From positions 1-44,729 of the forward strand of contig JAUCBJ010002095.1 in assembly GCA_032718475.1 (NCBI GenBank): a stretch of DNA of 44,729 nt. The letters run 5' to 3'. The position numbers and the translations under genes were made by a program. This document shows positions 1 through 12,196 of this stretch, one piece after another. The notes beneath the pieces are model-generated. The model ran no database searches and was not told where the DNA came from. It saw nothing but the letters and a program-made list of their open reading frames with translations. This stretch comes from Nemertoderma westbladi (Eukaryota > Xenacoelomorpha > Nemertodermatida > Nemertodermatidae). The first letter of the stretch is position 1. The number at the start of each line of letters is the position of its first letter.

Positions 1-185
1 AATACTAAGGTATAAAAAATTATTGGTATACGAAACAGTGAATTATTCATAATAAATAGTCTATTATGGTGAAATATAAAATGATAGTATTAAAACAATG
101 AATTAATATTTTTAAGTGTGTACTTTGACCGTGAACTGTACTAAAACCATGCGAGTCCTATGCGTATTTTGTGTGGTATTCGTGT

Positions 186-445
186 GTAATTCCACAGTGT
201 GCACAAGATAACTATCATATGTGAATATCATGTGAATCTTCTGCGATATAACGCACAGTAGCGCGTTAAAAGCATGTAATTCCACAGTGTGCACAAGACA
301 ACTATCACATACGAATTACATGTGAATCATGTGAGATGCAACGCACATTAATGTGTAGAAAGTGAGTAGTTCCACATTTACAATATTATGTGCGAATTAT
401 GTGTTTATCTTGGGGGATATAACGCACTTAAGTGCGTAACTACAA
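186..445. repeat. Diverged ~90-bp tandem repeat, about 3 copies
   Basis: A unit containing TGTAATTCCACAGTGTGC, then an ACTATCAYAT block and an AACGCAC block, starts near 185 and 275, and a more diverged copy starts near 365. The period is about 90 bases. The first two copies agree closely; the third keeps mainly TTCCACA, GTGCGAATTATGTG and ATATAACGCAC. GTGCGT/ACGCAC words continue to about 520. No coding potential is visible. From 600 to 1600 I see no gene or clear repeat. Confidence 0.6.
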
Positions 446-1825
446 AGTGGGTTGCGCGTATGTTTACGTGTTTCATATGAAGCCCTTTTACGCATGTGTA
501 CAACAGAGTGCGTTTCGCACTTACATGATTCACTGGGATAGTATTATATTTTATATTATATAGTATTATATTTATCATCTATCACTAAACAATTTAACTT
601 AAGAGGTAAAGAGTCTTACACCCCACAAACTACAAAAAATACAAAATAATTAAAAAACATTGTGTAGGCCCTAGTATAATATATATAATCAGGGCCACAT
701 ATTCAGTAATCGCTACATCTGATTATCATTAAGCTCTCATCATTAATATGAAACCTCTAGCTATCATCATTAGGTAACATGAAGATTTGAATAGAAATGA
801 TCAATAATATACACAACAGAACAGTGTACCATACGTCAGCATTATTCTTAATTCGGTTGTGTTTACAGTATATTTTTTGATTATTTTTTTTCATTACTTT
901 TCTTCCAGTTCCCTGAAGAGGGCCCTTAGGGGGCTGGGAATTAATTGCTTCTATACATTTTACTTTATGGTTTCCATCCAATTATTGTTGAATTCTTTGA
1001 TAGCACCGGCTCAACGGGTTTTTGCTGCAGGGCTTGTATGAATAATCACATTTACTGTACATCAGCGGTGATCTGGGTGGTTCTCTTCCTCAAAGACAGT
1101 TATAATTATTATTTAAATCCATTTTGTGAGGCTGTCAACGTTCAACCTAAATAAATGTCATTTTCTACAAAGCAATCTTCACACGAAGTCACCTTGACTA
1201 TAATAATAATAGAGGCAAAATGCTGTAAATTAAGAATAATTACTAAGCCAAAATTGTCACATTTTAATAGCAGAAAGCAAATTAAAAATCTTATGACTGT
1301 CAACTGGACAGTATGTCGTGGTAATTAATGTAAAATATTATTTACTTCGATGGTGTTTATGTAGGTAAATAATACGTATACTGTAGAAAACTGTATGGTG
1401 GCTGAATTGTGCGCCAATAATAAAAAATAATATTTTGTGGTCAACCATCAATTAATACACTATATCCTGGAATATAGTGTCTCTACAAATCTTAATGAGA
1501 TTGCATTAAATTTGAAACAAAGACAGTTTCACCTCCCTCCTCCTTAGTGGATGAGCCAGAATTATTATTTTTGGTTTCATTCTCTAGCTACAAGCGTTTG
1601 AAAAAGGTGTCTCCGTCGATATTGAACAAGTTAATATGAAAACAATAAAATAGGACATGGGGTCTTATTCCCTCAGATACTACCTAGCATTTAGGGCCAC
1701 TTGGGCCACTGTTAGTACTCAGGCACTAAGGCCCATCAAAAAAACAAAATACCAAATCGATTTTATATTATTGATAGTAACAATGTGTTGGCAAGCTGTA
1801 TTTTTCGAGGTGTTTGTTATTATAC

Positions 1826-2219
1826 ATTTATTATAGGAAGGGATCTTGGGGTCTTAGCCTCGAATGATAAGTTTATTTTACCGAAAATAACTTATCTTTT
1901 ATTGGCGCAATTGTAGGACTAATCCCATCACATGCGTACTTTTTAACCGGGTAGTGTACAAATTTAGGAATCGCGTAATTTTTTCTTGAAATTAATATCT
2001 CATATCTCTCCAAACCACGTACGCGTTTCGACCTTACTGGGTCTCATCATTAATTTCAAGAAAAAATTACGCGATTCCTAAATTTGTACACTACCCGGTT
2101 AAAAAGTACGCATGTGATGGGATTAGTCCTACAATTGCGCCAATAAAAGATAAGTTATTTTCGGTAAAATAAACTTATCATTCGAGGCTAAGACCCCAAG
2201 ATCCCTTCCTATAATAAAT
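1826..2219. repeat. 171-bp-arm palindrome with 52-nt loop
   Basis: The arms at 1826-1996 and 2049-2219 are exact reverse complements over 171 bases as far as I can read, separated by 52 bases. Perfect identity over this length implies recent origin or active homogenisation, in contrast to the diverged inverted repeat beside it. Read on the minus strand, the loop contains TGATGAGACC, a short loop, then GGTCGAAAC, which resembles a hammerhead ribozyme core. An assembly artefact is possible, because fold-back reads can create perfect palindromes. Confidence 0.8.
1997..2055 (-). ncRNA. Hammerhead-ribozyme-like core (degenerate)
   Basis: On the minus strand, TGATGA (2049 to 2044) is followed by a GACC/GGTC stem II with a six-base loop and then GAAAC (2029 to 2025), the usual order of a type I hammerhead core. 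The base before TGATGA is A, where the family has the conserved C3, so activity is doubtful. The palindrome arms could supply helix I. The following ACGCGTA could give a tiny helix III and a GUA cleavage site. It could also be coincidence. Confidence 0.35.
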
Positions 2220-3129
2220 CGATTTTAGTGCTACATAACCCAACCCAACTACCACAAGAAAATTACACCAAACCATACAGTAACTACAGGTTCCGGTAAG
2301 TATTGCACGAAATAGGCTATCCCATAAATTACGAAAAATATAGGACATTTTGTCCGTCCGATTGAACAAGTTACACTGCAGTTATTCTTCAACCTTATAG
2401 CAATTTGGTGATATTGAGGGAAAGCAGGCCATTATAGGATTCCAAATATTATGTAACACAATCTGAATTTCGCCGTAAAATAGCTAAGATATGAGCGTTC
2501 GAAAGTTGCATGGTTTTGCGCCGGCGCGAGGTTATTTTATTCTATTTAACAAATAAAAAATATTCTGGAACATTTTGTTAATGTATGAATAACTACAGAA
2601 TAGTAGGCCTATGGTTATTATATGAGTTGTTTGAGTTTATATTGACGAATTATAGTTCACAGCCAGTGTAGTGTAGAGTCTGACGTCATGGTGGGGTGAA
2701 ATATCATGGTTTTGGGAAATCTAGCGAGGTAAGTCTCCAAAAACAACAAGACGTGAGTTATTGCATTGTTGCCCAGCTACGTATGGAATAAACAAAATGT
2801 TCTAGAATATGGTGTATTTATTAAATAGAATAAAATAGCCTTGCGCAGGTGTAAAACCATGCAACTTTCGAATTCCTATATCTCAGCTATTTTAAGACGA
2901 AATTCAGATTGTGTTAGACCTTTAGAATTCTTGCATGGTCAGCTTTCTAACTGTACCTATAAATCACTATATGATTGAAGAATAGCCGAAGTGTAACATG
3001 TTCAATATCGACGGAGACACCTTTTTAAAAAGCTTTTTATTTTTATAAAATGAACATTTTTTCAGTTTTTTTTTTCATTTTTTCGGGGGGTCAGAGTTTA
3101 TTATGACCACGTCAAATGACGCCACCCTC

Positions 3130-3250
3130 TGATTGGCCCAGACTCCCCTCGCCAGGAGGTCGGCTATATCCCACCTACCTGAGGCGTGTTAGATTTACGT
3201 GTCCCCACGCCCGGATCTTTGTATAAAAGGTAAGGTCGTTCGTTTGTTAC
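3130..3250 (+). promoter_or_regulatory. CCAAT/TATA promoter-like patch
   Basis: An inverted CCAAT box (GATTGGCC, about 3130) and a TATA box (TATAAAAG, about 3221) lie roughly 90 bases apart in a locally GC-richer stretch. An ATG in a good context (CCATACCATGTC) follows near 3264 and opens only about 20 codons before a stop near 3327. This could be a promoter of an unidentified gene or the 5' end or LTR of a retroelement. A run of about 20 C residues follows near 3345-3366. Confidence 0.3.
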
Positions 3251-3431
3251 AAAGCAGCCATACCATGTCTGCCTACATTAGTGACCTTGAAAGTTACTGT
3301 AATCAGTTTTTAGGCTTATCTGTATAGTTGCCGTAACTGCAATACCCCCCCCCCCCCCCCCCCCCCTAGATAATTTCCAGCGGGGATAGAACCCCTTCCC
3401 CTTACATAAATCCTGGCTTCGCCACTTGATT

Positions 3432-5430
3432 TACTACTACTACTGCTAGGTCGAGCGACACGGACAGTGGAAATGAGATCCTTCCAGACTTTCCGATTCT
3501 TCATAGGTGTCGCAATTTCGTTTCTCTCAAGTTCAGTCTAGTTTCTCTCAAGTTCAAGATGGTCTATAAATGTTAATTCCGGTGGTCCACGGGTACGCTT
3601 TCCATGTGTTGGTTGCCAGAAAATTAGATCTGGTATGACCAAGGCTTTACTTCTCCAGCAGTGCCCACTGAATCTTAATCTGCGTTCACGGAGGGTGGTT
3701 GATACAGGTGGTATTGTACCATAAAGCTCGGCGTTTGTCATATGTTGTCACCAGCTGATGTTTAGGGCTGCCCTTAGTAGTCTTGTGTAGCAACCATCAA
3801 TTCGTTGTTCAAGTGATTTAGTCAGTGTCCAGGTCTCACCCCCATATAAAAATACACTTTCCACTGTGGCTCGAAAGAACTTAGTCTTCAGGTACCTGGA
3901 GAGGTCTGATTTCCAGATGGTGGTATCATTTTTGATAGAGCTGCTACCCAGGCCTTTGCTTTCCTAACTTCTATGTATTTTTTGCTACTCTTTATCCATG
4001 ACCCAAGGCCAAGGTACTGGAAGTCGTCAACCTTCCTTAGTTGATTATTATCAATTGTTGTCAAGTTTCCATTAACATTAAAAGTCATGAATTCTGTCCC
4101 GGTACCAATTATATGCAATCCAAATTCCATAGCAGCCCTCTCCACTTTAATCCGTAGAAGCTGTGCATCTGCTAGCATATAAGAGTGCAGGGTGATGTCA
4201 TCCGCAAATTCAGTGTCTGGGTCTGTAGTTGCCGGATATCTACTACTTCTGCGTTCTTGGAGCAGTTGTACTTTCTTCAATCTTGTCCTGTATGTACTTT
4301 TCCTGGCTGATGTTGTATGCCAATTTAAGATCTTCCTTAGCTTTCTAAACCTTGTTGATGTTTTCGGTTGATTGTTGTTCGGTTTTAACTTTGTAGGCTA
4401 TCTTAAGATCTTCTCTTTTACAAGTAACCTCAGAGTTTGGCCATGGCACATACTGTTTTCGTTTGGGTTTCTGGGGAATATGCCTCTTGACTGATTCCTT
4501 GTGGGCTTTTATTATATTCTGGTATATTGAAACGTTAGACTGGTCTTCATCCATTGACTGAAGTGCTTCAAAGCGGTTTTGAACTTCTACTGTGTAAGCA
4601 TCCTTTACTGCATTATCTGTCAGTTCTCCCAGTCATAGTTGATTCGCTGGCTTGTCCTGGGTTTGCTGGCTCTCAAACTGAGCAATCTCGCAATTCTGTG
4701 GTCCGAACCAATTAGATTAAACGAGCCTCGTAGTTAATCATGCTGATCTCCACTTTTTGTTTATAAGGATGTAATCCAGCTGTGCTTTGGATCCATTAGG
4801 GTATTGAAAGGTCCATAGCTTCCCCTTACTCTTTTCGAATGTGGTGTTTGTTGGTATCAATTCATATATTAGGTCTAAGAGTAAGCACCCCTTTCCGTTC
4901 GAACTGGTGTTATAGGTGAAACACTGATGTCTTCGGAGCCAATTTGAGCATTCAGGTCACCAGCAATGACTTTGACTTTATGTTTCGGAATATCCTTTGT
5001 AAGTCCAGTCAGATCTGAGTAAGTTCTGTCTCTGATGCATTGGTTGGACTGTAGCAACATATTACTGTTGCCTTGGGATTCCCATCAAATGTTGCGATCA
5101 TGACCCTGGAATTTATAGATTCGATGTTGTTTAGGTTCTGAAGTGCAAATGGGCTTAGCAGAATTCCTACTCCACCAATTGATGCATTGGCCGGATTTCT
5201 TTCTGTGGTTGTTACTAACGTCCATCCATTTCCAATGTCAATGTACTTCATGGTAATGGTTGATTTACAATAGTTGACATATATCATATTCAGTTAATTA
5301 AAGCGTTTCTTATCATTTCTGTATTTTTTTTCGCGTCCTTGCCTTAGGGACGAGACATTGTAACTCGTGATACCATTTCGTTTGTTAATGGATTTTTGTT
5401 TTCCCTGTAGGCCACTACTACTGCAGTGGC
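3432..5430 (-). pseudogene. Decayed LINE with internal RT deletion
   Basis: Minus-strand fragments lie in LINE order. An apurinic endonuclease occupies about 5430-4620, with GGVGILLSP, TVICCYSPTN, a GDLNAQIG motif and the final LDYILINKKW. A linker lies at about 4600-4290. Then come the RT palm motif FADDITL with KVDDFQYLG (about 4230-4000), a YGGETWTLTK segment (about 3840), a C-terminal block (LYGTIPPVS, RLRFSGHCWRS, PTHGKRTRG; 3741-3538), and a final WKDLISTVRVA before a (TAG)n tail near 3432-3445. Stops and frameshifts break it repeatedly. The linker jumps directly to the FADD region near 4275, so most of the RT fingers and palm is missing. It resembles RTE-like invertebrate LINEs, but I cannot fix the clade. 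Confidence 0.85.
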
Positions 5431-7000
5431 AAGCCTTCCATCCACCTTCGAGAGTTAGTCATCCTTTTACTTCATTGCACTTTCAATATCTTGAAATTCG
5501 GAATTATTTCCTTGAAAATGGATATTTGATTTGCAATGGTTTGTAGATAACCGATTTATGTATGATGTACTCATATACGCCCATAAACGTAATGCTTCGG
5601 TTATGGTCCATGGTGAATGTGCACTTATCTTCAAGTGTTTTATATCCTTACACACCCATCCATATATACGATATGTAAAGAGACACCCATAGCAATATCT
5701 TGTAGGTGCTCCTTATGTCTATATACCATGACAGGTCATACTTATAACATTGTTATAATTATAAATCATATGCATGTTGTCTATAGCAACTACTATCGTC
5801 TGCATCAGCTGGCCACCTAACTTAAATTGTATCATTATTTGCTTCTGGAAGTTTTTTGTTTGTGTTTGTTCATTGTATTTGTCTGTTTGTAGTTAATGTG
5901 GAAATTATTAAATTTTGATGTTATTTAAATTTTTTTTAAATATATTGATTTTTTTCATCCAACCAATCCCCTAGCCCTAGTATCTGAGTCTGAGAGCCTT
6001 CGTTCATATTTTTGATCAAAATCAATATGGGTTCTTGCACAGTAGAATAAACGTATGTAGTAATATATACTACAAAATAAATAGCTACAGCTGTCAACTA
6101 ACTGTTTAATTCTGCTGGGCCAAATTGACTAATCAATCGCACCACACATCCTCTTTGCAATTTAATAGTTAGTTAGTTAGTTTTATTTTCGGAATGCATG
6201 TCAATTTAACAATATAAAATAAACGCAGTTACATAAACTTATAACAGATAAACACTAATACATTATACCTAACTTCATTGATAAATGTAGATCGTACTTA
6301 TTGAGCACAGAGTGTACATTAAGAACCTAATCTTGATTAAAAACTTCCCGCTGAAAACAGGTTTTTTTAAGTTTTTAAAATCTAAGTTTACATTATTTCA
6401 GAGCGACTCCGTCTCAGGGCAATGCAAATGCACTTGTTATACAGTTTGAACCTTTTTCAATCCGGGGATTGTGCGACATTAGACAGAGTCTGCTAAAACT
6501 TACACTTATATATATTTAATACATACTGATATATAGAGGTACTAATTCTTTTTTCCTAAATAGATACCTCCATATCCGTAATAACCCTATCTTTTTATGC
6601 TTTGACAACTCCCTGTGCAACCTATGACCCTTTTGTGGAACCTTCGCGCAGCACGAGAGCCTATATAAGAAAGTGTACTAATCTCTATTATTAGATATAT
6701 ACGAAAACCATCTTTCCCAAGACACCAATGAGTGATGCTGTCAGTTTGAGTTAAACTGGTTTTAAAAACAGAGGCCCATTTTAGTTTGCCCTTATACGCT
6801 TTAACTGTCATTTCTAAACCTACTATCTAGGGTTATTCAAGTTAAGTATGACATTTTTGGTTTTACAATACTCGTCTCCTTCATTAGTCTCGTTGAGTTT
6901 GTCCTGTTTTGTATCAAAATATTTTTCCTAAATGCAGTCTGACGACCTTTATAACTATGCAAAGTCTAGAAACTGTGAGAGTAACTGCTGATTTATGGCA
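5431..7000. other. No gene seen
   Basis: AT-rich sequence with only short, unsupported reading frames. A small (TTAG)n microsatellite lies near 6170-6185. No recognisable domain, tRNA or terminal repeat is visible. Confidence 0.5.
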
Positions 7001-7024
7001 GATGGTTACTCGTATCCACCGCTA

Positions 7025-7350
7025 AACTCGTGGCGTTCGTCCTGTACAATTTGGTCACCAAATAAATATCTTTACAACATTCCATTATCAGTATTGGATA
7101 AAATGACATCGCCCAATATGCTAAACTATGTGGTTAAAGAGTATTGTCAAAACACTACTCGTTATTAGGAGTATAGTCAACACAGACTCGCCTTCTTTAC
7201 AACCATCGTTGCACTCGTCCTGTACATCTGGTAACCAAATAACTACCATAAAAGATTCAACCACCGGTACTGATCAAAATGACATATCGTCCAATGTGCT
7301 AAACGACGTTGTTTACGAGTATAGTCAGAAAATCTATAAAAGTTTGCCAA
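7025..7350 (+). repeat. Two diverged ~179-bp tandem copies
   Basis: The words CGTCCTGTAC, GGTNACCAAATAA, AAAATGACAT, CCCAATATGCTAAAC and GAGTATNGTCA appear in the same order from about 7035 and again from about 7214, an offset of about 179 bases. A weaker third trace may continue to 7480. The second copy holds an 82-codon open frame, but the first does not keep that frame, so I do not call it coding. Confidence 0.45.
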
Positions 7351-7929
7351 ACAACATGTGTACCAATTTTGGATAGAATTCGTCGAGGATTGGCAAAGTT
7401 ATTAACGTTTAAAAACACGGATGTACAAAACAACAGACACACCGATTGAGATAGTGGTACCGGTATGCTAAGCTCGCTTAATTTCGTGGCTCGCCCCACA
7501 GTTACCCCATTAAATGTTGGTAAAGCTTAGCTGTCAATCACGTTGCACCTCGTGACTTTGTATTACATATCTCATCAATTATCTCAAGGTTTTCCCCCGG
7601 CTAATTAACATGCCCCATATGTATATCTATATCATAATAATTGATATATTACACGTTGTATAATATAATCTGCTTTTTATAATATAAAGGCAGCCTAAAA
7701 ATGCAACAAATGAACACATTTATAACAAATATATCAAATAAAGTAAAGTATCTTGTTGCGTAAGGTGTGCCTATTGAGACAAACAAGATAACTTATACAG
7801 TAGATGTCTCAATAGCATAAATGGTAAAAGGTCGTGGGTTGAATGAACCCTTCTGAAAAAGCCCAAAACTGATAGGGTAATTACTCATAGCAGGCGATCG
7901 AAATGCTACGTCTTATAAATATTTTAATT

Positions 7930-8190
7930 CACACATACAACACCCCCATTCCACGCCCAGGCACACCCCATTCCACCCCCACGCACACCCAATTCCACCC
8001 CCACGCACACCCCATTTCACCCCCACGCACACCCCATTACACCCCACGTACACCCAATTCCACCCCCACGTACACCCAATTCCACCCCCACGCACACCCC
8101 ATTACACCCCACGTACACCCAATTCCACCCCCACGCACACCCCATTCCACCCCCACGAACACCCCATCCAACCCCCACGCACAAATAACA
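7930..8190. repeat. 22-bp GC-rich minisatellite, about 11 copies
   Basis: Units close to CACCCCCACGCACACCCCATT repeat with a 22-base period, with some 21-base variants. Substitutions such as CACGTACACCCAATT recur in blocks. The strong C bias on the plus strand makes both strands read open in several frames; these are low-complexity shadows. No function is inferred. Confidence 0.9.
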
Positions 8191-8491
8191 GAATATATAC
8201 GACAAACGATACACACCCATGCATAATAATAGTGATAAAATTGATATAAATTAAAATAATCTCAGATAAACTAAAGAATGGATTTAATAGCTTCAAAAAC
8301 AACATTACTTTAATCCCTAGCAGTTTGGATGGACATTATGTATTTCTTTAGTGTTTTATTGACCAAATATTTATAACCTTGGCAATGTTTGATATTATCA
8401 GGTAAGATCCTTCAAGAGTGTCATGAACTTATAAAGTGAAGATGATTTTGCGAAGTTAGTTCAATAATATAATGGTAAATGGTCAATGGTT

Positions 8492-8760
8492 CCACCTTGG
8501 TGTAGTGGTTGCATTGAATTCACATCTCCTGTAGGTCGTGGGTTCGATCCTCACATGGGCCAGGGCAGTTTTCGTTTCGGCACGAATGCTTTAAAGGGAC
8601 CAGCCAGGGCGCATCTCTGCCTTGCATCCTTAAGTGGTAGCTAAATGAGTACTGGAGATTCCTCTGGGGAGTAAAGTTCTGGGGGGACCGCACTGGAAAT
8701 AAGTCGTCAGACTTTGTGCGTAATCCCTGGCATGTGGCCGAAGAAAATTTACTTACTTTA
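8492..8760 (+). mobile_element. tRNA-derived SINE
   Basis: The head has a Pol III A box (TGGTGTAGTGG, 8499-8509) and a B box (GGTTCGATCC, 8541-8550) at tRNA spacing. About 200 bases of non-tRNA body follow, ending near TTTACTTACTTTA. The tRNA part does not fold into an intact cloverleaf as far as I can tell, so it is a SINE rather than a tRNA gene. Such elements are moved by LINE machinery; the partner LINE is unknown. Confidence 0.75.
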
Positions 8761-8989
8761 AATCATTTTTGAGAATTATTTGTGTTTCTGCAGGGAATAT
8801 GTTTATTCAGAATTAGCTTAGAAGTAAGTGAGGAAGGAAGGCGAGAATAACCAAATATAAATTTGTATAAAAATTGAATACACTTATTGCGAAAAAGGAA
8901 TTTTAATTTTAAAATTTTCCGCTGTGAAAAAAGATTGGAAGTATGATGTTTGTATGGTTTTAAGAATATATTGTAATACGTACGATTTT

Positions 8990-9290
8990 TTTTCTGCAGC
9001 CTATTAGAGGATGGAGAGTACTGTCATACATTATATCTTTACAGTTTCCCCACAATTCAAGGCCGTAAGAAAGATACGATGATATTAATGTGTGGTAAAT
9101 TTTTGCAACCTTCAGTAGTCTGATGTAGTAAATGTGATGCTTCCAAGAGAGTGAGTTGGAAAATTCCTAGGAATTTTATGTTATCAACTTTTTCTATAAC
9201 AGAATTGCGAATGTTTAGTGACAGATTATGAAGTTGCAATTTTTTTGGAGTGAAGAAAAAATAATAAATTTAGTTTTGATAATTATCTTA
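8990..9290 (-). pseudogene. LINE reverse transcriptase C-terminal fragment
   Basis: Minus-strand translation gives IEKVDNIKFLGI, then after a frame change SWKHHIYYIRLLKVAK and YLSYGLELWGN. These are the thumb and connection motifs typical of jockey-like LINE reverse transcriptases. There is a frameshift near 9150 and neither end is complete. The Penelope-like element begins less than 100 bases further on. Confidence 0.7.
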
Positions 9291-9389
9291 TTATTATTAT
9301 CAGTATTGAAGTGACCAAGGTTCCAGTTGGGTAACGTAGTTTAATCAAGAAAAGCAATATTAACGAACAACTAAATAATCCCATGGTAA

Positions 9390-9421
9390 GTTTCGATATA
9401 TTACAAAATAATCATCATCAG
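9390..9421 (-). ncRNA. Hammerhead ribozyme core, inverted PLE copy
   Basis: The minus-strand order CTGATGA (9421 to 9415), an imperfect AT-rich stem II region, then CGAAAC (9395 to 9390) matches the minimal type I hammerheads described in Penelope-like elements. It differs from the right-hand copy by one base just after the core (GTAAG on the plus strand here, where GTACG is expected). It lies in the inverted arm of the element. Confidence 0.6.
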
Positions 9422-9695
9422 CCAAATAAAATAAAACAACATACTGACAGAAACTCAAAATTCAGTAATTATAACTATTTACTAAATACGCCTAAATGTG
9501 TACAACAGTTTATAAATTTTCAATTGAGTGACATGACAGGCTAGATTAAAGGTACAGTAGAATACAATTTCATTGAGCGATTGCGTAGGGCTCCAATATG
9601 TATAATTTTATGAAGCAGGTTAGAAAAGCGGGTAGAAATTAAAAGTGGAGTAGGATATGTTTGCTAGTATAAGTATAGGGGGAAGGATGTGCCTT

Positions 9696-9815
9696 GTAAA
9701 TTATCACTGGAGTATCGCTTGTTGAATATTGAAAATTATAAATAAATAAATAAATATTTTAAAAAATAATAAATATTTTCAATATTCAACAAGCGATACT
9801 CCAGTGATAATTTAC
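9696..9815. repeat. Hairpin at the head-to-head PLE junction
   Basis: Arms of about 40 bases (9696-9735 and about 9775-9815; core TCACTGGAGTATCGCTTG and its complement) flank a loop rich in AAAT repeats. This is where the deleted inverted copy and the full copy of the Penelope-like element meet. Confidence 0.85.
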
Positions 9816-9828
9816 GGTCGTTCCTTAC

Positions 9829-12196
9829 CTACGCGAAAGCCGCATGGAAGCTACATAAAATCCAACTAGATCTTAACTTTCTGATTGACTGTTGTGACGC
9901 TGGACTTACTCCCCATTTCCTTAGGATTAAGACACCTAATCATGTTCTCCTTGGTAGTCCCGAGTATAGAGAATGTCAGCGAAAACTACTCCTCGCAGAG
10001 ATCTCGAACAAACGGCGGCTGGTTAAACGCATGCAAATGCAAGTGGACCGCCTCCGGGGTGGCCTACAAGTCACATTATCGGTATTCGACTTCGCTTTGA
10101 TTACGGTATCCGTGAAAGCGAACGTTGTCTACAGAATCGATTATCAAAACAAGAAGAAATACACTCGCGCAAACAATCCCGGCTTAACGAAGAGAATTGC
10201 CTTAATAAACTAAACCCTAACTCGGTCATCTTTAAGCTCTCTTCCCGCGTTTTAACAACAGACGAGGAGTCTCTTCTCTGTAAAGGTCTACGATTCGCAA
10301 CGACACCGGAAAAGATCGACTACGCAGATTACCTCATACCATTTGAGAAACTCTTCCGGGGTCTCCGAGGGATGAAGATCAATAACGAGGGTGGGATGAC
10401 AAGGGAATTAATTAGGAATCGCTAAGGGTTTAACTCTAGACGATTTACCTCAAACTTAACTAAGAATGAACGTGCCTCCCTGAAATCATTAGCCTCAGAT
10501 AAATTTTTTTTTAATTTTACGACCGGATAAAGGTACTGGTGTAGTTATTCTAGATAAATTTGTTTATATAGACAAGGTTATGACCATCTTAAGCGACTCT
10601 AGTAAATTTAAAGTCGTCACATCTAATGACTGGTTAGTTAACGCACTGAGGACAGAAGATAAGCTACGTGCATTGCTGAACAAACTGAAACCAGTGTGGA
10701 AAATCTCTAAAGTGGACTTAGAAAATTTATACCCTGTGGGTTCACACCCCGGGATTATGTATGGGTTACCGAAAATTCACAAATATGGTTGCCCCACCCG
10801 CCCTATTTTGTCAGCAATCGGTACACCATCGTACAATTTAGCAAAGTATTTAGTGGACAAACTCCAGCCGTACACCACAAATGATTACGCAGTTAGAGAT
10901 ACTTTCACATTTGTGAAAGAAATTACTAACTTACGAAACTTAGATAATTTATTTATGGCTAGTTTCGACATTAAAAGTTTATTCACTAATGTCCCAGTGG
11001 ATGAAACTATATCCATTGTACTTTCCAAATTGTACAGTGACACTGAACTCGTGGATGGCTTAACTCGACGACAGTATAAGAAACTTCTAGAATGTGCCGG
11101 TAAGAACATTGAATTTATTTTCAACGGCCAGAAATATGTCCAAATAGATGGCGTTGCAATGGGTAGCCCTATAGGACCAACTTTTGCAAATGCCTTTCTC
11201 TGCCACCACGAAGAAATCTGGCTACGTAATTGCCCGAACGACATAAAACCACGGTTTTATCGGCGTTATGTGGACGACTCGTTCCTTCTCTTTAGTGACA
11301 AGGACCACTGCGATAAATTTCTCAACTACCTCAATGCTCAACACCGGTGCATTCAATTTACCGTCGAATATGAGTCCAATAAATCTCTGGCGTTTCTAGA
11401 TGTCCTAGTCACTAGACACAGTATAGGTTATTGCACTTCTGTTTATCGGAAACCTACTTTTACTGGTATGTTTACGCAATTTGATAGCCATATCCCTCTC
11501 AAATATAGGATCACACTAATATCAACTCTGGTTTACCGATCATTTATGATCTGCAGTAATTGGACTAAGTTTCATATAGAAATAGGTAAATTACACAATT
11601 TTCTGGTGCTTAATGGTTACCCTAGAAGCACTCTAGGTTGGATTACAGGCTGGGTCACAGTTAAGCTGACCGGGCCCACTAAACCCCCCAAACAAAAGGC
11701 TGATAAGAAACCTGTATTTGTATGTTTACCCTACCTCGGGGAGTTCTCATCTATTTTACTCAGACGTCTGAAAATTATGTCTAGAGCTTATCCTCAGTGC
11801 GATTTCAAGTTTATATTTAAACCAACCAATCGACTTGGAAATTTTTTCCGGTTCAAAGATAGACTACCTCGTGCACTCAGTCCACTGACCATATATAAAT
11901 TCAAGTGTGGTATCTGCGATGATACTTACATCGGTAAAACCGAAAGACATTTTAAGGTCAGAATCTGTGAGCACCTGAGTTTATCACCTCGAACCGGAAA
12001 ATCTGTGGCCCATAGACACTCGGCCGTCCGGGAACATGCAATACTGGCTGATCACCCCTTTTCAATGGAAGACTTTACCCCCCTTGCCCATGCATCTAGC
12101 AATTACGACCTACTTATAAAAGAAAGTTTGCTAATTGGTAGACACAGGCCCACTCTAAATGTACAAGGCACTTCCTCCCCCCTATACTTATACTAG
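9829..12196 (+). pseudogene. Penelope-like RT with GIY-YIG endonuclease (broken)
   Basis: The C-terminal 538 codons (10580-12196) are intact. Numbered from Met 10580, RT motifs are YGLPKIHK 61-68, DIKSLFTNVP 130-139, AMGSPIGP 193-200 and YVDD 230-233. The endonuclease has CGIC 443-446, TYIG 449-452, R461, E464-H465 and the likely catalytic E515. The N-terminal domain lies upstream (open from about 9829, with TPHFLRIKTPNHVLLGS, then FEKLFRGLRG), but it is broken by a frameshift near 10090-10110, an in-frame TAA at 10423-10425 and a one-base shift at a T9 run (10504-10512). Met 10580 is therefore internal, not the original start. Host-gene capture is unlikely given the flanking repeats. Confidence 0.93.

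Larger units (their letters stand above)
1601..3026. mobile_element. Fold-back (inverted-repeat) element complex
   Basis: The sequence at 1601-1633 (GGTGTCTCCGTCGATATTGA core) recurs in inverted form at 2993-3026. Between them, a long diverged inverted repeat pairs about 2358-2590 with about 2795-3020. Both arms carry the AATAGAATAAAATA, ATTCTRGAACATTTTGTT and CAATCTGAATTTCG blocks. A partial direct copy of the terminal motif lies near 2352-2375, so the 1634-2357 interval, which holds a separate palindrome, looks like a later insertion. No transposase is visible. It could be a non-autonomous DNA transposon or a fold-back repeat; the family is not identified. Confidence 0.55.

Noticed and set aside
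7128-7376. 82-codon frame in the diverged tandem copies
   Set aside because: The first tandem copy does not preserve the frame and no domain is recognised.
7903-8305. Open frames on both strands of the C-rich minisatellite
   Set aside because: Open only because of low-complexity composition.
10885-11244. 119-codon minus-strand frame
   Set aside because: Shadow of the Penelope-like RT reading frame on the opposite strand.
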